A DNA stretch of 64,000 bases from Symplocastrum torsivum CPER-KK1 (GTDB lineage Bacteria; Cyanobacteriota; Cyanobacteriia; Cyanobacteriales; Coleofasciculaceae), in assembly GCA_019358875.1 (NCBI GenBank), contig JAHHIF010000014.1, positions 1-64,000 on the forward strand. Reading direction: 5' to 3'. Position 1 is the stretch's first letter; every line of letters starts with the position of its first letter. The notes under the pieces are model-generated. The model saw nothing but the letters and a program-made list of their open reading frames with translations. It was not told where the DNA came from and searched no databases. Both the position numbers and the translations under genes were made by a program. This document shows, piece by piece, positions 1 to 9,021 of the stretch.

Positions 1-92
1 AGCAGAAGATTCTTGATTTTATTAACTACTTCAACCGCACTCTGGCTAAACCTTTTGTCTGGAAATTTAAAGGGTTTCCCGAACCTGCTTAA
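1..92 (+). CDS. IS630-family transposase, C-terminal end only (cut by window edge)
   Basis: Reading from base 3 gives 29 residues and a TAA at 90-92. The peptide has the pattern FINYFNRTLAKPF followed by a tryptophan and a KGFPEPA end. This resembles the C-terminus of IS630-type DDE transposases, whose last residues usually read FIDYxNxTMAKPFKW. Only the tail is visible, so activity cannot be judged. It points right, towards the end of the element near base 121. The family call is from recall of the C-terminal pattern, not from a full-length match. Confidence 0.65.
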   Translation, partial: QKILDFINYFNRTLAKPFVWKFKGFPEPA

Positions 93-121
93 GCTGGTCA
101 CTTATTTCTGCCAATATGGTC
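1..121 (+). mobile_element. Right end of an IS630-like insertion sequence (partial)
   Basis: After the transposase stop, the segment at about 93-121 (CTGGTCACTTATTTCTGCCA and onward) resembles the terminal repeat region of cyanobacterial IS630-type elements, and a TA dinucleotide, the target used by this family, lies at 122-123. The exact end is inferred. It sits about 7 bp beyond the stop codon of the neighbouring minus-strand gene. Confidence 0.5.
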
Positions 122-129
122 TAGTTGCG

Positions 130-453
130 CTAGTCGTTGTTTATCGCATTGAGCATGTTATTAACATTAAACAGATAGGTGCGATCGCTGAGCATATCTG
201 AAGAGAGCCTCTTCCCGTCAACCGCAGCCTGAATAAGATGTGAGCCATTAATTCTCCCTGACTGGCAAGCGGCACTCAGCGTTCTGTAATTGGGAATGCC
301 TTGAGCCATGAAAGAACCACGATACGCTTGTTGAACGAGATTGAATGGTGTTAGCCGCTCACTAGCAGACGGGGTGTTGCTTAAAGCTGTAGGATTTGCA
401 GCTGTCGTCTCCACTGTCTCGGCTTTGACACTCGGTGCGATCGCTACCGACAT
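130..453 (-). CDS. Small secreted cyanobacterial protein, 5' end lost
   Basis: I recognise the general type: a short cyanobacterial secreted protein whose mature part starts with LTPFNLV, followed by AYRGSF and GIPNYRTL, and ends in a helix-rich tail. Its function is unknown. The first ATG (453) lies inside a signal peptide: the same frame stays open back to 486 and reads RLVFCGLSVLVMSVAIAPSVKA, with cleavage likely after KA. No ATG, GTG or TTG lies between 486 and 453 in this frame and TAA closes it at 487-489. The normal start seems to have been removed by the event that also truncated the porin just upstream. From the internal ATG it would begin within the hydrophobic core, so correct export is doubtful. 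Confidence 0.55.
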   Translation of the reverse strand: MSVAIAPSVKAETVETTAANPTALSNTPSASERLTPFNLVQQAYRGSFMAQGIPNYRTLSAACQSGRINGSHLIQAAVDGKRLSSDMLSDRTYLFNVNNMLNAINND

Positions 454-479
454 TACTAGAACTGATAAACCACAAAAAA

Positions 480-1532
480 CTAGACGTTACCAGTGGACAA
501 GGCGGAGAAATTCCCCCCCTCCAGTTTCGTCCGCAACCGATCTAGACCCGTAAAACTCGTGTCAAAGTTGAGAATTGCCCGACCCGCAAGAATCGTGTTG
601 ACATCCAAATCCTCAGTCGGAGTTTGTCCAGAAGGTACAGCTACTGTGTCACCAAAAGCATCAATGATACCGATATCTACTTCCCCATTCATGCGAGTTG
701 TAGTGGAAAACTGATGGTCTTCAATGAAAGCGACCCGACCTTCTAACGTATCAACTCGCGTACCTAAGGTTGCGAGTTCAGTTTCAAACTCTTGAACTAG
801 GCGTTGCAATGTTTCTAAATCTTCACGAGTCACAAAGTTTTCGGTACTCGCCGCAATCAAACGCTCAACTTGCTGCAAACAAGCATTCAAACCCGCTGCA
901 AATTCATAACGGGTGGTTGCCCGGTTACCTCGGAACGTGCCATCGGGATAACCTGCAATACAGCCGTAACGTTCCACCAAACTCCGCAGCGCTTCATAAG
1001 CCCAATCGCCAGGAGAGACATCACTTAGCTGAGAAACGTTGGTGACTTGCCCCATCGGGTCATCAGCCGTGCTGTCATTGCTGTAATGATTAGTTTGTTC
1101 AAGGGTGTTGGTTGATTCAGCAGGTACTACTTCTGGCGCTGGCATGGCTTGAGCCAGTGTACTGTCTGCCAGTTCTAAAGTAGGACTGACTGTTGGAGAG
1201 GCTAGCTGAGAAAGATTTGATTCTTTAGCTACTGTCTCTGATGAGTGTGAGGCAGTTGGTATTGCTGATTCTCCTGAAGAAGTAGAGTCGATTTCTAGAG
1301 ATGTTAAAGGGGAAAAACTAGATTTTTCGATCAACATCTGCGATCGCAAGTTATGGTCTTGAGCCGTTGGTTCTACAGATGCAGTGAGTTTTTCTGTAAT
1401 GGTAATTGCTGTCTGCCTAGTAGCAGTTTCAGTGATCGCTGTCTGAAAGGCAGAAGCACTATTCACGAACAAAAGAGAGGCACCAAAAATAGCTGGACTC
1501 GCTGTCAAAGCGTTCCAGAGCAGACTAGACAT
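480..1532 (-). CDS. Iron-uptake-type porin (SLH + OprB), C-terminally truncated
   Basis: 350 residues. A signal peptide (1-28, ending NSASA) is followed by a Ser/Thr-rich linker, an SLH domain at about 168-225 (DVSPGDWAYEALRSLVERYG, then YPDGTFRGNRATTRYEFA), a coiled coil (about 230-270) and the beginning of an OprB-type barrel (TTRMNGEVDIGI onward). This is the arrangement of cyanobacterial outer-membrane porins that bind peptidoglycan-linked polymer and pass small solutes or iron. Family members usually run to about 500-600 residues; this one stops at STGNV after a few barrel strands. The stop lies where the sequence switches to the signal peptide of the next gene, so a deletion is the likely cause. 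The product probably cannot form a barrel. Confidence 0.85.
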   Translation of the reverse strand: MSSLLWNALTASPAIFGASLLFVNSASAFQTAITETATRQTAITITEKLTASVEPTAQDHNLRSQMLIEKSSFSPLTSLEIDSTSSGESAIPTASHSSETVAKESNLSQLASPTVSPTLELADSTLAQAMPAPEVVPAESTNTLEQTNHYSNDSTADDPMGQVTNVSQLSDVSPGDWAYEALRSLVERYGCIAGYPDGTFRGNRATTRYEFAAGLNACLQQVERLIAASTENFVTREDLETLQRLVQEFETELATLGTRVDTLEGRVAFIEDHQFSTTTRMNGEVDIGIIDAFGDTVAVPSGQTPTEDLDVNTILAGRAILNFDTSFTGLDRLRTKLEGGNFSALSTGNV

Positions 1533-1763
1533 TTTCTTTCTTCTAATATTTGAATTACAAAGTAGAGGGATGTTCTAACTTCACTAAATGTTGCTAGAAC
1601 GCCCTCTTGAACATCTTGATCTTTATATTGTCATACTCAATTTACTCAAAATATTTAGTTTTACAAACCTGCTATAAATATTAAGTACGAGGGTTATTAG
1701 GCTACTTCTATACATAGTTTAAGCCTTCTTTCAACTCCCTTCAGGCTGAAACATTTTAGATAA

Positions 1764-2819
1764 TTACGGCAAGGAAACTAAAGTATCTAGTAAGCCATCA
1801 ACACTAACATCCGATAAATCTGTTAGTTGTAGTTTTCGTTCTATATGGGCATAGCAATGAGTGATTGACCGAGTGTAAGCAGGATCATAGTGGTGTGAGA
1901 GCAAATCCTCTACCAAGTTGTGCCACTCACCTGCCCCAATGAAGCGGTACCACTCATTAAGTTTTTCCCAACCATAGCGAGACTTAAGGCGTTCTAGCTT
2001 GCGTTTGAGAAGGTCAGGATGTGTAATTAAGTGTGGATATTCTTGTAAGAGCCATTCAACTCTGGCAGCTTGCGGCAGTTCTACTTCAACACATTTAGCT
2101 TGTTTTATTTGTTGCCAAAGAGATGAAGGTAAATAAACCTGTCCAATTTTGTTGCTTTCTGCTTCCACCCACACTGGCTTACTTGTCTCAAAGCCTTGTA
2201 GCGCTTGTAGTAGAATCGATTCAAAGCCTTTTTGTGAGGGTTGCGGTGAAGGTTTGCCTTCCCACTCTTGACCCAGTAGGGAACCACGATGATTGGCTAA
2301 ACCTTCCAAATCCAGAACTTGGATGTTGCGCTTGGCTAGCTGTCGCAGGATGTGAGTTTTACCAGTACCCGTTAGTCCGCCTAATACCCTGTAGGTAAAC
2401 TGTTCTGGCAAATGTTCTAGTTGGTCACGTACATAAGCCCTATAGGTTTTGTATCCCCCTTCTAGGACTGTCACCGACCAACCAATTTGCTTCAATACCA
2501 AAGCCATACTATTGGAACGCTGACCACCACGCCAGCAGTACACCAAAGGATGGTAGTCTTTGTCTTTTGCCGCCAAGTGAGTGTCGAGATGCCGAGCGAT
2601 ATTTTGGGCAACTAGGGATGCACCAACTTTACGAGCATCAAACGGGCAGACTTGCTTGAAGAGTGTTCCTACTTTTGCGCGTTCAGCATCATCCAATACA
2701 GGCAGGTTAATTGCATCTGGCATATGATCTTCGGCAAACTCGCTTTCGCTGCGAACATCAATAATTTCGCTGTAGGTTTCTGCCCAAGGTTGCTGGGTAT
2801 AATTAGGCGATCGCAACAT
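1764..2819 (-). CDS. mnmH: tRNA 2-selenouridine/geranyl-2-thiouridine synthase MnmH
   Basis: 351 residues with the two MnmH domains in order. An N-terminal rhodanese domain carries the catalytic cysteine at 95 (VYCWRGGQRSNSMA), and a P-loop domain starts at GLTGTGKT (148-155). The family replaces sulfur by selenium in 2-thiouridine at the tRNA wobble position through a geranylated intermediate. Length is normal for the family. It stands alone, convergent with nothing, and its 3' end is 230 bp from the truncated porin gene. No selD is visible here, so whether selenium is actually used cannot be told from this window. Confidence 0.9.
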   Translation of the reverse strand: MLRSPNYTQQPWAETYSEIIDVRSESEFAEDHMPDAINLPVLDDAERAKVGTLFKQVCPFDARKVGASLVAQNIARHLDTHLAAKDKDYHPLVYCWRGGQRSNSMALVLKQIGWSVTVLEGGYKTYRAYVRDQLEHLPEQFTYRVLGGLTGTGKTHILRQLAKRNIQVLDLEGLANHRGSLLGQEWEGKPSPQPSQKGFESILLQALQGFETSKPVWVEAESNKIGQVYLPSSLWQQIKQAKCVEVELPQAARVEWLLQEYPHLITHPDLLKRKLERLKSRYGWEKLNEWYRFIGAGEWHNLVEDLLSHHYDPAYTRSITHCYAHIERKLQLTDLSDVSVDGLLDTLVSLP

Positions 2820-3030
2820 GACGGTTAATCTCTATCTAATCTGGGTAATGGTCTACCCAAACGCTAGGCTAACGCACCACTCAGTACTAAGTGCCAACTC
2901 CACAACCGATAACACGCTTGGAATTTAGCTAAAGTTAGCTAGGGCGGTTTTGCCCTAAGATAGTTTGGCTGTGGGCTAAGCTCACCCACAATAGTCAGTT
3001 ATTCAATCATCTCTAGATCAAGGAGAAACA

Positions 3031-3450
3031 ATGACTCGCGCGATTATGGAAACGGAAAAGGGCACAATCAACCTGGAACTGTTTGATCAGGATGCACCCA
3101 ATACCGTGAAAAATTTTGTAGACCTAGCTGAAAAAGGGTTTTACGATGGTCTCACGTTCCACAGAGTCATCCCTAATTTTATGATTCAAGGCGGTTGTCC
3201 TCAGGGTACTGGAACGGGTGGCCCAGGCTACCAAATCAAATGTGAAATTAACTCTAATCAGCATTTGGCTGGTACTTTATCCATGGCTCATGCTGGGCGT
3301 GATACAGGTGGAAGTCAGTTCTTTATCTGCCACTCGCCTCAATCTCATTTAGATGGAGTACACACGACTTTTGGCAAAACGGAAGACATGAATGTTGTCA
3401 ATGCTATCCGCAAAGGTGACAAGATTCTTTCTGTGAAAATTGAGAAATAG
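3031..3450 (+). CDS. Cyclophilin-type peptidyl-prolyl cis-trans isomerase
   Basis: 139 residues, a minimal single-domain cyclophilin without signal peptide, so probably cytoplasmic. The catalytic and substrate-binding pattern is complete: [13 protein letters not shown] (43-55, Arg45, Phe50, Gln53), SQFFIC (95-100), and LDGVHTTFG (107-115). It speeds isomerisation of Xaa-Pro bonds during folding. A good ribosome-binding site (AAGGAGAAA) lies 5-13 bases before the ATG. It is monocistronic, with a strong hairpin just downstream shared with the convergent penicillin-binding protein gene. The protein is of the PpiB type. Confidence 0.92.
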   Translation: MTRAIMETEKGTINLELFDQDAPNTVKNFVDLAEKGFYDGLTFHRVIPNFMIQGGCPQGTGTGGPGYQIKCEINSNQHLAGTLSMAHAGRDTGGSQFFICHSPQSHLDGVHTTFGKTEDMNVVNAIRKGDKILSVKIEK

Positions 3451-3483
3451 CTAGATTAGTTTCAAATCTACTGAAGTACGGGT

Positions 3484-3514
3484 TTTCCCCGCTCAAATTA
3501 ATTCGGCGGGGAAA
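3484..3514. terminator. Bidirectional hairpin between cyclophilin and PBP genes
   Basis: A perfect 9-bp inverted repeat, TTTCCCCGC (3484-3492) and GCGGGGAAA (3506-3514), with a 13-nt loop, sits between the converging 3' ends. A-rich and T-rich flanks on both sides fit an intrinsic terminator serving both strands. Confidence 0.7.
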
Positions 3515-3558
3515 GTCAAAAATCGTTCCTAAGCTGTTTACTGGCGGCTAACAGCTAT

Positions 3559-5475
3559 CTAAGGGCGTTCAAACTTGGAAGCAGGTTGGAAGTATTGTAC
3601 TGGCTCATTCTTCAGAGCATTAAGCATGAAACTCCGCCAGATAGGTGCGACATAGACACCACCTGTTGCCCCACCTCCTATTGGTCTGTAATTATCATTG
3701 CCGACCCAAACAGCCGTTGATAACTGCGGGGTATATCCCGCAAACCAAATATCACGCTCTGAGGACGTTGTACCCGTTTTGCCTGCCGCCGGACGCCCGA
3801 TTTGTGCAGCTTTTCCTGTACCGCTAGTAATCACATTTTGCATCACACTCGTGAGGGAAGCGGTAGCCCAAGGGTCAAGAACAAGCCGAGGCTTGGGCGT
3901 ATTGTCTAGCAATACATTCCCCGCACTATCGGTGACTCGGACAATAACTGTTGGGTCAGAGTGCCAACCATTGCTGGCAAATGTGGCAAAGGCTCCTGCC
4001 ATTTCCAAAGGTGTCATGCCAATCGCGCCTAGCGGTAAGGATGTCACGGGTTCCATGGGACTCTTTATCCCAAGGGTGCGGCAAACTTCAATTACTTTAT
4101 CCAGCCCCACCGCTCTTCCGATTTTGACGGCTGGAACATTGGCAGAAACAGTCAAAGCTGTGCGAATGCTCATCGCACCAGAGTAGCCACCACCATAGTT
4201 TCTGGGGCTGTAATAGCCACTACCATCCCGATAGCTAACTGGGGTATCCATGACAGTAGACCCTGGTCCATATTTACCAGTAGCAAAAGCTGTGTAGTAA
4301 ACAAACGGTTTAAAGGATGAACCAGGCTGTCGTCGGGATTGAATAGCGCGGTTAAACTGACTCTTGTCGTAGTTGACACCGCCTACCAAGGCTTTGACAA
4401 AGTGTGTCCGAGGATCGACAGCGGCTAGCGCTACTTGGTCAGCACGAACACCCCGACGACGTAAGGTGCTATGGGCGCGAGTAACCGTTTCTTCCGCCAT
4501 GCGTTGGAAGTTGTAGTCAATGGTAGTTTGGACTCGCATCCCACCTTTGAGAACCGTATCCCGACCAAAGCGCTCATTGAGTTCAGCGACAACGGCTTCT
4601 GTGATGAAAGGAAGTTCGCTAGTCTGCCATGAGGTAATCTTACCCAGCTTTAACTTTTGATTACGAGCTGCTTCGGCTTCGGCGGGAGTAATCCATCCCA
4701 TCTTTTGCATCCGGCTCAAAACGATTGCTTGCCGTTCTTTTGCCACTTCGAGGTTAACAAAAGGACTATATTCTTCTGGAGACTGAATTAATCCTGCAAG
4801 CATTGCTGATTCTGCCAAGTTGAGCTTATCGGCAGACTTACCAAAGTAGCTTTCGCCAGCCGTTTGGATACCGTAGTTATTGTGACCCCAATAAATTTGA
4901 TTGAGGTACATTTCCAAAATCTGGTCTTTGGTAAAGATTTGCTCAACCCGGATAGCGAGTACAGCCTCAGCGATTTTGCGGCTAAACCTGCGTTCCCGTG
5001 AGAGAAATAGGTTTTTCACCAACTGCATTGTTAGCGTTGAGCCACCTTCAACCACACTTCCTCGCTCCCAGTTGGCTAAGAGCGCACGACCAACACTATT
5101 AGGGTTAATCCCGTGGTGCATATAGAAGTGGCTATCTTCCATCGCGATTACAGCCCGCTTGAGGGTTGGGCTGATTTTGTCTAATTTGACAACTTCGCGA
5201 TTCGCTTCACCATGAAGACTAGCTAGAGATTTCCCCTTAACGTCATATATATAGCTGGTTTCTGTAGGTACATAGCCCCGTAGTACTCTGACATCTGGAA
5301 GGTTGCGAAAGCTAGTTGCCAAGCCAACCAAACCCCCAGCAACAATCGAGCTAGTTAGCATCGTGATGCCGAGGACGGTTCCGCCTGTTACCTGAGCGAC
5401 TCCTTGCACAAACCGAAAACCTGGTGATGAACCGTTTTTCGGATCTTGTTTTTGTTGAATAGTGCTAGACGACAC
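3559..5475 (-). CDS. Class A penicillin-binding protein (PBP1A type)
   Basis: 638 residues. A membrane anchor at about 30-57 is followed by a glycosyltransferase family 51 domain with catalytic Glu113 (EDSHFYMHHGI), the GGSTLTMQLVKN motif (144-154) and later YLNQIYWG. The transpeptidase domain has SSFK (386-389), SAN (444-446) and KTG (566-568). It polymerises and cross-links peptidoglycan at the periplasmic face. All catalytic motifs are present, so it should be active. Gene 3' end faces the cyclophilin gene. Cyanobacteria carry several such genes, so I give no symbol. Confidence 0.92.
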   Translation of the reverse strand: MSSSTIQQKQDPKNGSSPGFRFVQGVAQVTGGTVLGITMLTSSIVAGGLVGLATSFRNLPDVRVLRGYVPTETSYIYDVKGKSLASLHGEANREVVKLDKISPTLKRAVIAMEDSHFYMHHGINPNSVGRALLANWERGSVVEGGSTLTMQLVKNLFLSRERRFSRKIAEAVLAIRVEQIFTKDQILEMYLNQIYWGHNNYGIQTAGESYFGKSADKLNLAESAMLAGLIQSPEEYSPFVNLEVAKERQAIVLSRMQKMGWITPAEAEAARNQKLKLGKITSWQTSELPFITEAVVAELNERFGRDTVLKGGMRVQTTIDYNFQRMAEETVTRAHSTLRRRGVRADQVALAAVDPRTHFVKALVGGVNYDKSQFNRAIQSRRQPGSSFKPFVYYTAFATGKYGPGSTVMDTPVSYRDGSGYYSPRNYGGGYSGAMSIRTALTVSANVPAVKIGRAVGLDKVIEVCRTLGIKSPMEPVTSLPLGAIGMTPLEMAGAFATFASNGWHSDPTVIVRVTDSAGNVLLDNTPKPRLVLDPWATASLTSVMQNVITSGTGKAAQIGRPAAGKTGTTSSERDIWFAGYTPQLSTAVWVGNDNYRPIGGGATGGVYVAPIWRSFMLNALKNEPVQYFQPASKFERP

Positions 5476-6004
5476 AGCGATTTAACTTCCTCACTCAAAA
5501 AAAGACTGAACGGACTTAGGTGGCAACGTTATGTCAATATTTTATATAGATGATTACAGAAGTTTATGCCATTAGCAGGATTACGGATAAATTGGATTTA
5601 GGGAAGAACATCTCAACAACTTCAGGAATATGGTTGCAGACGATTGTAAAGTCTTACGGACATGGTGGCTGCTTTCTCACTTTGCAGGGTGTCTATTGAT
5701 GGCAAGCGGATTATGGTGCGATCGCTAAAACTCTACCGAGCTATCAGCTTTCGCGAAGCGCTCAAAGGACTAGGACAGGTGAGTGCGTTGCTCCTCAGGG
5801 TTCTAAGAGGAGGGTAGGTTAGAAGTAGGCAATGCCTTCCTCATGATAGGTGCATACTGGGTGAAAGTTTAACTGCTCAAACATTGATATTTTGGCATTA
5901 TCTACAAAAAATGTTAGTCTCTCTGCTTAGGTTCGTATAAGAAAAGTAAATTTAAACAATCTATCACACCCTGCTAGTTGGTCTTTATAAGACGCTCCAG
6001 ACGA
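5476..6004. other. Intergenic region between divergent PBP and tyrS genes
   Basis: 529 bp without a supported gene. It must hold the promoters of both divergent genes. A short inverted repeat CTCCTC (5791-5796) / GAGGAG (5807-5812) is present, without a T-run. A 51-codon frame from 5662 has no ribosome-binding site and no recognisable product. One HIP1 site is at about 5719. Confidence 0.5.
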
Positions 6005-7237
6005 ATGTCAAATTCTGAATTATCAATTCCTAATGAGCTGGCTTGGCTCTACCGAGGTGTTAGTGAAATTTTTCCGAACCAATTGGATTCTCAAGATCCG
6101 AATGAGAATCTAGTTCAACGGATAGTACAAGCAGACCAACCTTTACGGGTTAAGTTGGGAATTGACCCAACGGGTGCAGATATTCACCTGGGTCATAGTA
6201 TCCCAGTGCGGAAGCTGCGAGCTTTTCAGGATGCTGGACATACGGCTGTGCTGATTATTGGGGATTTTACGGCAAGGATTGGTGACCCGACGGGGAAATC
6301 TGAAGTACGCCGTCAATTGACACCTGCCGAAGTCAAGCAAAATGCTGAAACTTATTTGGAGCAGGTGCGACCAATTTTGGATTTTGAGACACCGGGACGC
6401 CTGGAAATTCGCTACAACTCTGAGTGGCTAGAGCAGTTGAATTTAGCAAAAACTCTAGAGTTATTGGCAACAATGACGGTAGGACAGATGCTAGCAAAGG
6501 AAGGGTTTAAGGAGCGCTACGAGCAGGAAAACCCCATTTACATCCATGAATTTCTTTACCCCTTGATGCAAGGGTATGACTCAGTGGCAGTGCAGGCTGA
6601 TGTGGAGTTAGGGGGAACTGACCAAAAGTTTAATATTGCTGTGGGGAGAGATTTACAGCGCCATTTTGGACAGAAGCCGCAGTTTGGGTTGCTGGTGCCA
6701 ATTTTGCTCGGAACCGATGGGATTCAGAAAATGTCGAAGTCGTTGGGGAACTATGTGGGACTGTCGGAAGATGCCCTAACGATGTACTCCAAGCTGGAAA
6801 AGACACCCGATAACTTGTTGGAGAACTATTTTGAGCTACTCACGAATTTGCCCTTAAATGAGCTACCCGAAGCACCACGCGATCGCCAAAAACAACTAGC
6901 TTTAAATATTGTCACCCAATACCACGGGGAAGCCGCAGCAAAAGAAGCTCAGCAGGCAGCAATTAACATCACTCAAGGAGACACTAGCGGCACAGGTGAT
7001 GCTGTTCCGGAATTTTCTCTCTCGAATGTTGAGTTTCCCGCTAAGTTGTTCTATATCCTGAGTGCCAGTGAGTTGTGCAAGAGTAGTGGAGAAGGGCGGC
7101 GACAGATTCAAGGAGGAGGTGTGAAGCTGGATGGCGATCGCATTTCTGATGTTGAACTCAGCTTTGATTCCCCGGATGCTTTAGATGGCAAAATCTTACA
7201 AGTTGGGAAAAAGAACTTTAGACGGCTGGTAAAGTGA
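6005..7237 (+). CDS. tyrS: Tyrosyl-tRNA synthetase
   Basis: 410 residues from the ATG at 6005; the upstream TTG at 5978 would add nine basic residues not typical of the family. Class I signature HLGH (HIGH variant, in [11 protein letters not shown]), the tyrosine-site segment [10 protein letters not shown], and KMSKSLGN are present, followed by a C-terminal S4-like RNA-binding domain (about 340-410, including [13 protein letters not shown]). It charges tRNA-Tyr in the cytoplasm. pyrF follows after 35 bp on the same strand, so the two and the next small gene probably form an operon. Confidence 0.95.
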   Translation: MSNSELSIPNELAWLYRGVSEIFPNQLDSQDPNENLVQRIVQADQPLRVKLGIDPTGADIHLGHSIPVRKLRAFQDAGHTAVLIIGDFTARIGDPTGKSEVRRQLTPAEVKQNAETYLEQVRPILDFETPGRLEIRYNSEWLEQLNLAKTLELLATMTVGQMLAKEGFKERYEQENPIYIHEFLYPLMQGYDSVAVQADVELGGTDQKFNIAVGRDLQRHFGQKPQFGLLVPILLGTDGIQKMSKSLGNYVGLSEDALTMYSKLEKTPDNLLENYFELLTNLPLNELPEAPRDRQKQLALNIVTQYHGEAAAKEAQQAAINITQGDTSGTGDAVPEFSLSNVEFPAKLFYILSASELCKSSGEGRRQIQGGGVKLDGDRISDVELSFDSPDALDGKILQVGKKNFRRLVK

Positions 7238-7272
7238 GTCAGGGTCATTGAGTTAGCAAAAACGAAGATCAG

Positions 7273-7995
7273 ATGGCTGTAGAAGACAGGATTATTGTTC
7301 CCCTAGATGTTCCGACTGAGGCAGATGCGATCGCACTCGTAGAACAGTTGCCCCAAGTGACCTTTTGGAAAGTAGGTCTAGAACTCTTTGTCAGCACTGG
7401 TCCTGAAATTCTCCATACCCTAAAAAGTAAAAAAAAGCGGATATTTCTTGACCTCAAGTTTCACGACATCCCTAACACCGTCGCTGGGGCAATCCGTAAG
7501 GCAGCCAGCTATGGTGTAGATTTAATCACCATCCATGGAACAGCAGGTCGCAGTGCGCTAAAAGCAGCAAATGCGGCAGCACTGGAGGGGTCAGAAGCAG
7601 CAGGTTGTCCTCCTCCGAAGTTGATTGCAATTACAATTCTCACTAGCTTGACCTCACGAGATTTAGCCTTTGACCTAAAAATTCCAGTGGAGTTGCCAGA
7701 GTATGCTCTACAAATGGCACTATTAGCTCAAGAATCGGGCTTAAGTGGGGCTGTCTGTTCCCCTCAGGAAGTGTCACAGCTACGACAAGTTTGTGGAGAT
7801 GACTTTCTCCTCGTTTGCCCTGGAGTTCGTCCCAGTTGGTCACAAACAGGTGACCAGAAGCGAACCATGACACCAGCAGAGGCAATCCAAGCGGGTGCTG
7901 ATTACCTCGTTATTGGACGACCGATTACGGCAGCGACTGACCCAGTTGCGGCTTGGGAGCAAATTGGCGATGAGCTAACGGCTGCCGGTGTTTAA
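7273..7995 (+). CDS. pyrF: Orotidine 5'-phosphate decarboxylase
   Basis: 240 residues, a normal length for the bacterial type 1 family. The catalytic D-x-K-x-x-D array is present in [11 protein letters not shown] (Asp60, Lys62, Asp65), with the phosphate-binding end CPGVRPSW and YLVIGRPIT. It makes UMP in the last step of de novo pyrimidine synthesis. It follows tyrS closely and overlaps the next gene by 8 bp, which suggests translational coupling. Confidence 0.95.
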   Translation: MAVEDRIIVPLDVPTEADAIALVEQLPQVTFWKVGLELFVSTGPEILHTLKSKKKRIFLDLKFHDIPNTVAGAIRKAASYGVDLITIHGTAGRSALKAANAAALEGSEAAGCPPPKLIAITILTSLTSRDLAFDLKIPVELPEYALQMALLAQESGLSGAVCSPQEVSQLRQVCGDDFLLVCPGVRPSWSQTGDQKRTMTPAEAIQAGADYLVIGRPITAATDPVAAWEQIGDELTAAGV

Positions 7996-8590
7996 CTTCA
8001 CGCCTAGTCGATGGCTTCTTGTTCTCTGCTGGCTGGGGCTACAAAGTGCGTCAGCAGGCTATGGGTTAGCAGTGATGAGGGATGAGTTCAATTCTTCAAC
8101 TCATTACTTGCTCTCTAAATCTTCAACTTGCCCTGCGGATGTTAATACATTAACGTCCCAGTTACTCAAGGATTTACCCAGTTATGCCAACCGAGTGATT
8201 CAACGGGCGCGACGTTTAGATAGAACCGTTGACAGTTTTAGTTACGTCCTCGTGGCAGGAAATCCAGAGTTTGAACCTCTTAGCCTTGGGCCGGGTCAAT
8301 ATACCTCCACTGCTCCAGGTGCTGACTTGGAACCCCCTCAGCAAGTTTTTCTGACTACCTTAGAGCGGCAGTATGGAGATGGTAGAGCGTTTTATAGACA
8401 GCATTACCACTGGCTATTTCTCACTCAAACACCTGATGGCTGGCGCTTGGCTTTGATGTTTTCTCGAATCGGTTCGGCTTCAGAAACCCGCCCGCCAACG
8501 CCGCCACGGGAGAGTAGTAATGGTGTTATTGGTCAAGCGGTTAATCTTTGGCTGCGAGATTGTCGCATGGGAACTCTTCGTAGTTCTTGA
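7988..8590 (+). CDS. Putative secreted or membrane-anchored protein, function unknown
   Basis: 200 residues from a GTG at 7988, inside the last codons of pyrF. An N-terminal hydrophobic segment ([23 protein letters not shown]) looks like a signal peptide or single anchor. The rest is a compact domain with [23 protein letters not shown], a [13 protein letters not shown] segment and a central HYHWLFLTQ, ending in a Pro/Arg-rich tail. I do not recognise a named domain. Overlap with pyrF implies co-expression, but the content suggests an envelope role unrelated to pyrimidines. Confidence 0.7.
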   Translation: MFNFTPSRWLLVLCWLGLQSASAGYGLAVMRDEFNSSTHYLLSKSSTCPADVNTLTSQLLKDLPSYANRVIQRARRLDRTVDSFSYVLVAGNPEFEPLSLGPGQYTSTAPGADLEPPQQVFLTTLERQYGDGRAFYRQHYHWLFLTQTPDGWRLALMFSRIGSASETRPPTPPRESSNGVIGQAVNLWLRDCRMGTLRSS

Positions 8591-9021
8591 TGAAGAGGTA
8601 CAAAATGCGATCGCTTCTTTCAAAGATACGCCACGACTAGACCCCAATCAACCTATAGCAAAAGGCAGAGGGCAGAAGGAATAAGAGTTTTTATCTCATC
8701 ATCAAGGTATGCAATTTATTGAAAATTGGCATATTTCTTGTTGCATTTATTTTCAATTGCCTACTTTAGCGGTCTGGAGCGAGTACAATCGCGATCGCTA
8801 CTACCAGAGGATGGCAACTTATAAAGAATTAGAGTGCTACTAGCTTAGGATTTGTAGAAAACTACTCTTACTTTTTTAACTCTCTGCTCCTAGTCATTAG
8901 TAGAGAAGTAGTTAAGTGCATCTGTACGCCATTGATTACTAATACTGCTTCTTAGGGAACTAATTTGATTACACAAAAGTAAGCCTTACTTAAAAAAATA
9001 CAACAATTGGAGAACAATTCA
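8591..9021. other. Intergenic region before the patatin-like gene
   Basis: 431 bp, AT-rich towards the right end. I see two HIP1 sites (about 8608 and 8792), short purine repeats (GGCAGAGGGCAGAAGG near 8665), and the likely leader and promoter of the patatin-like gene. No supported gene, RNA or terminator is seen. Confidence 0.5.

Noticed and set aside
5662..5817. 51-codon frame between PBP and tyrS genes
   Set aside because: No ribosome-binding site and no recognisable features; probably chance.
5780..5820. Hairpin before tyrS as a T-box leader
   Set aside because: No T-box sequence or terminator/antiterminator pair; T-boxes are not expected here.
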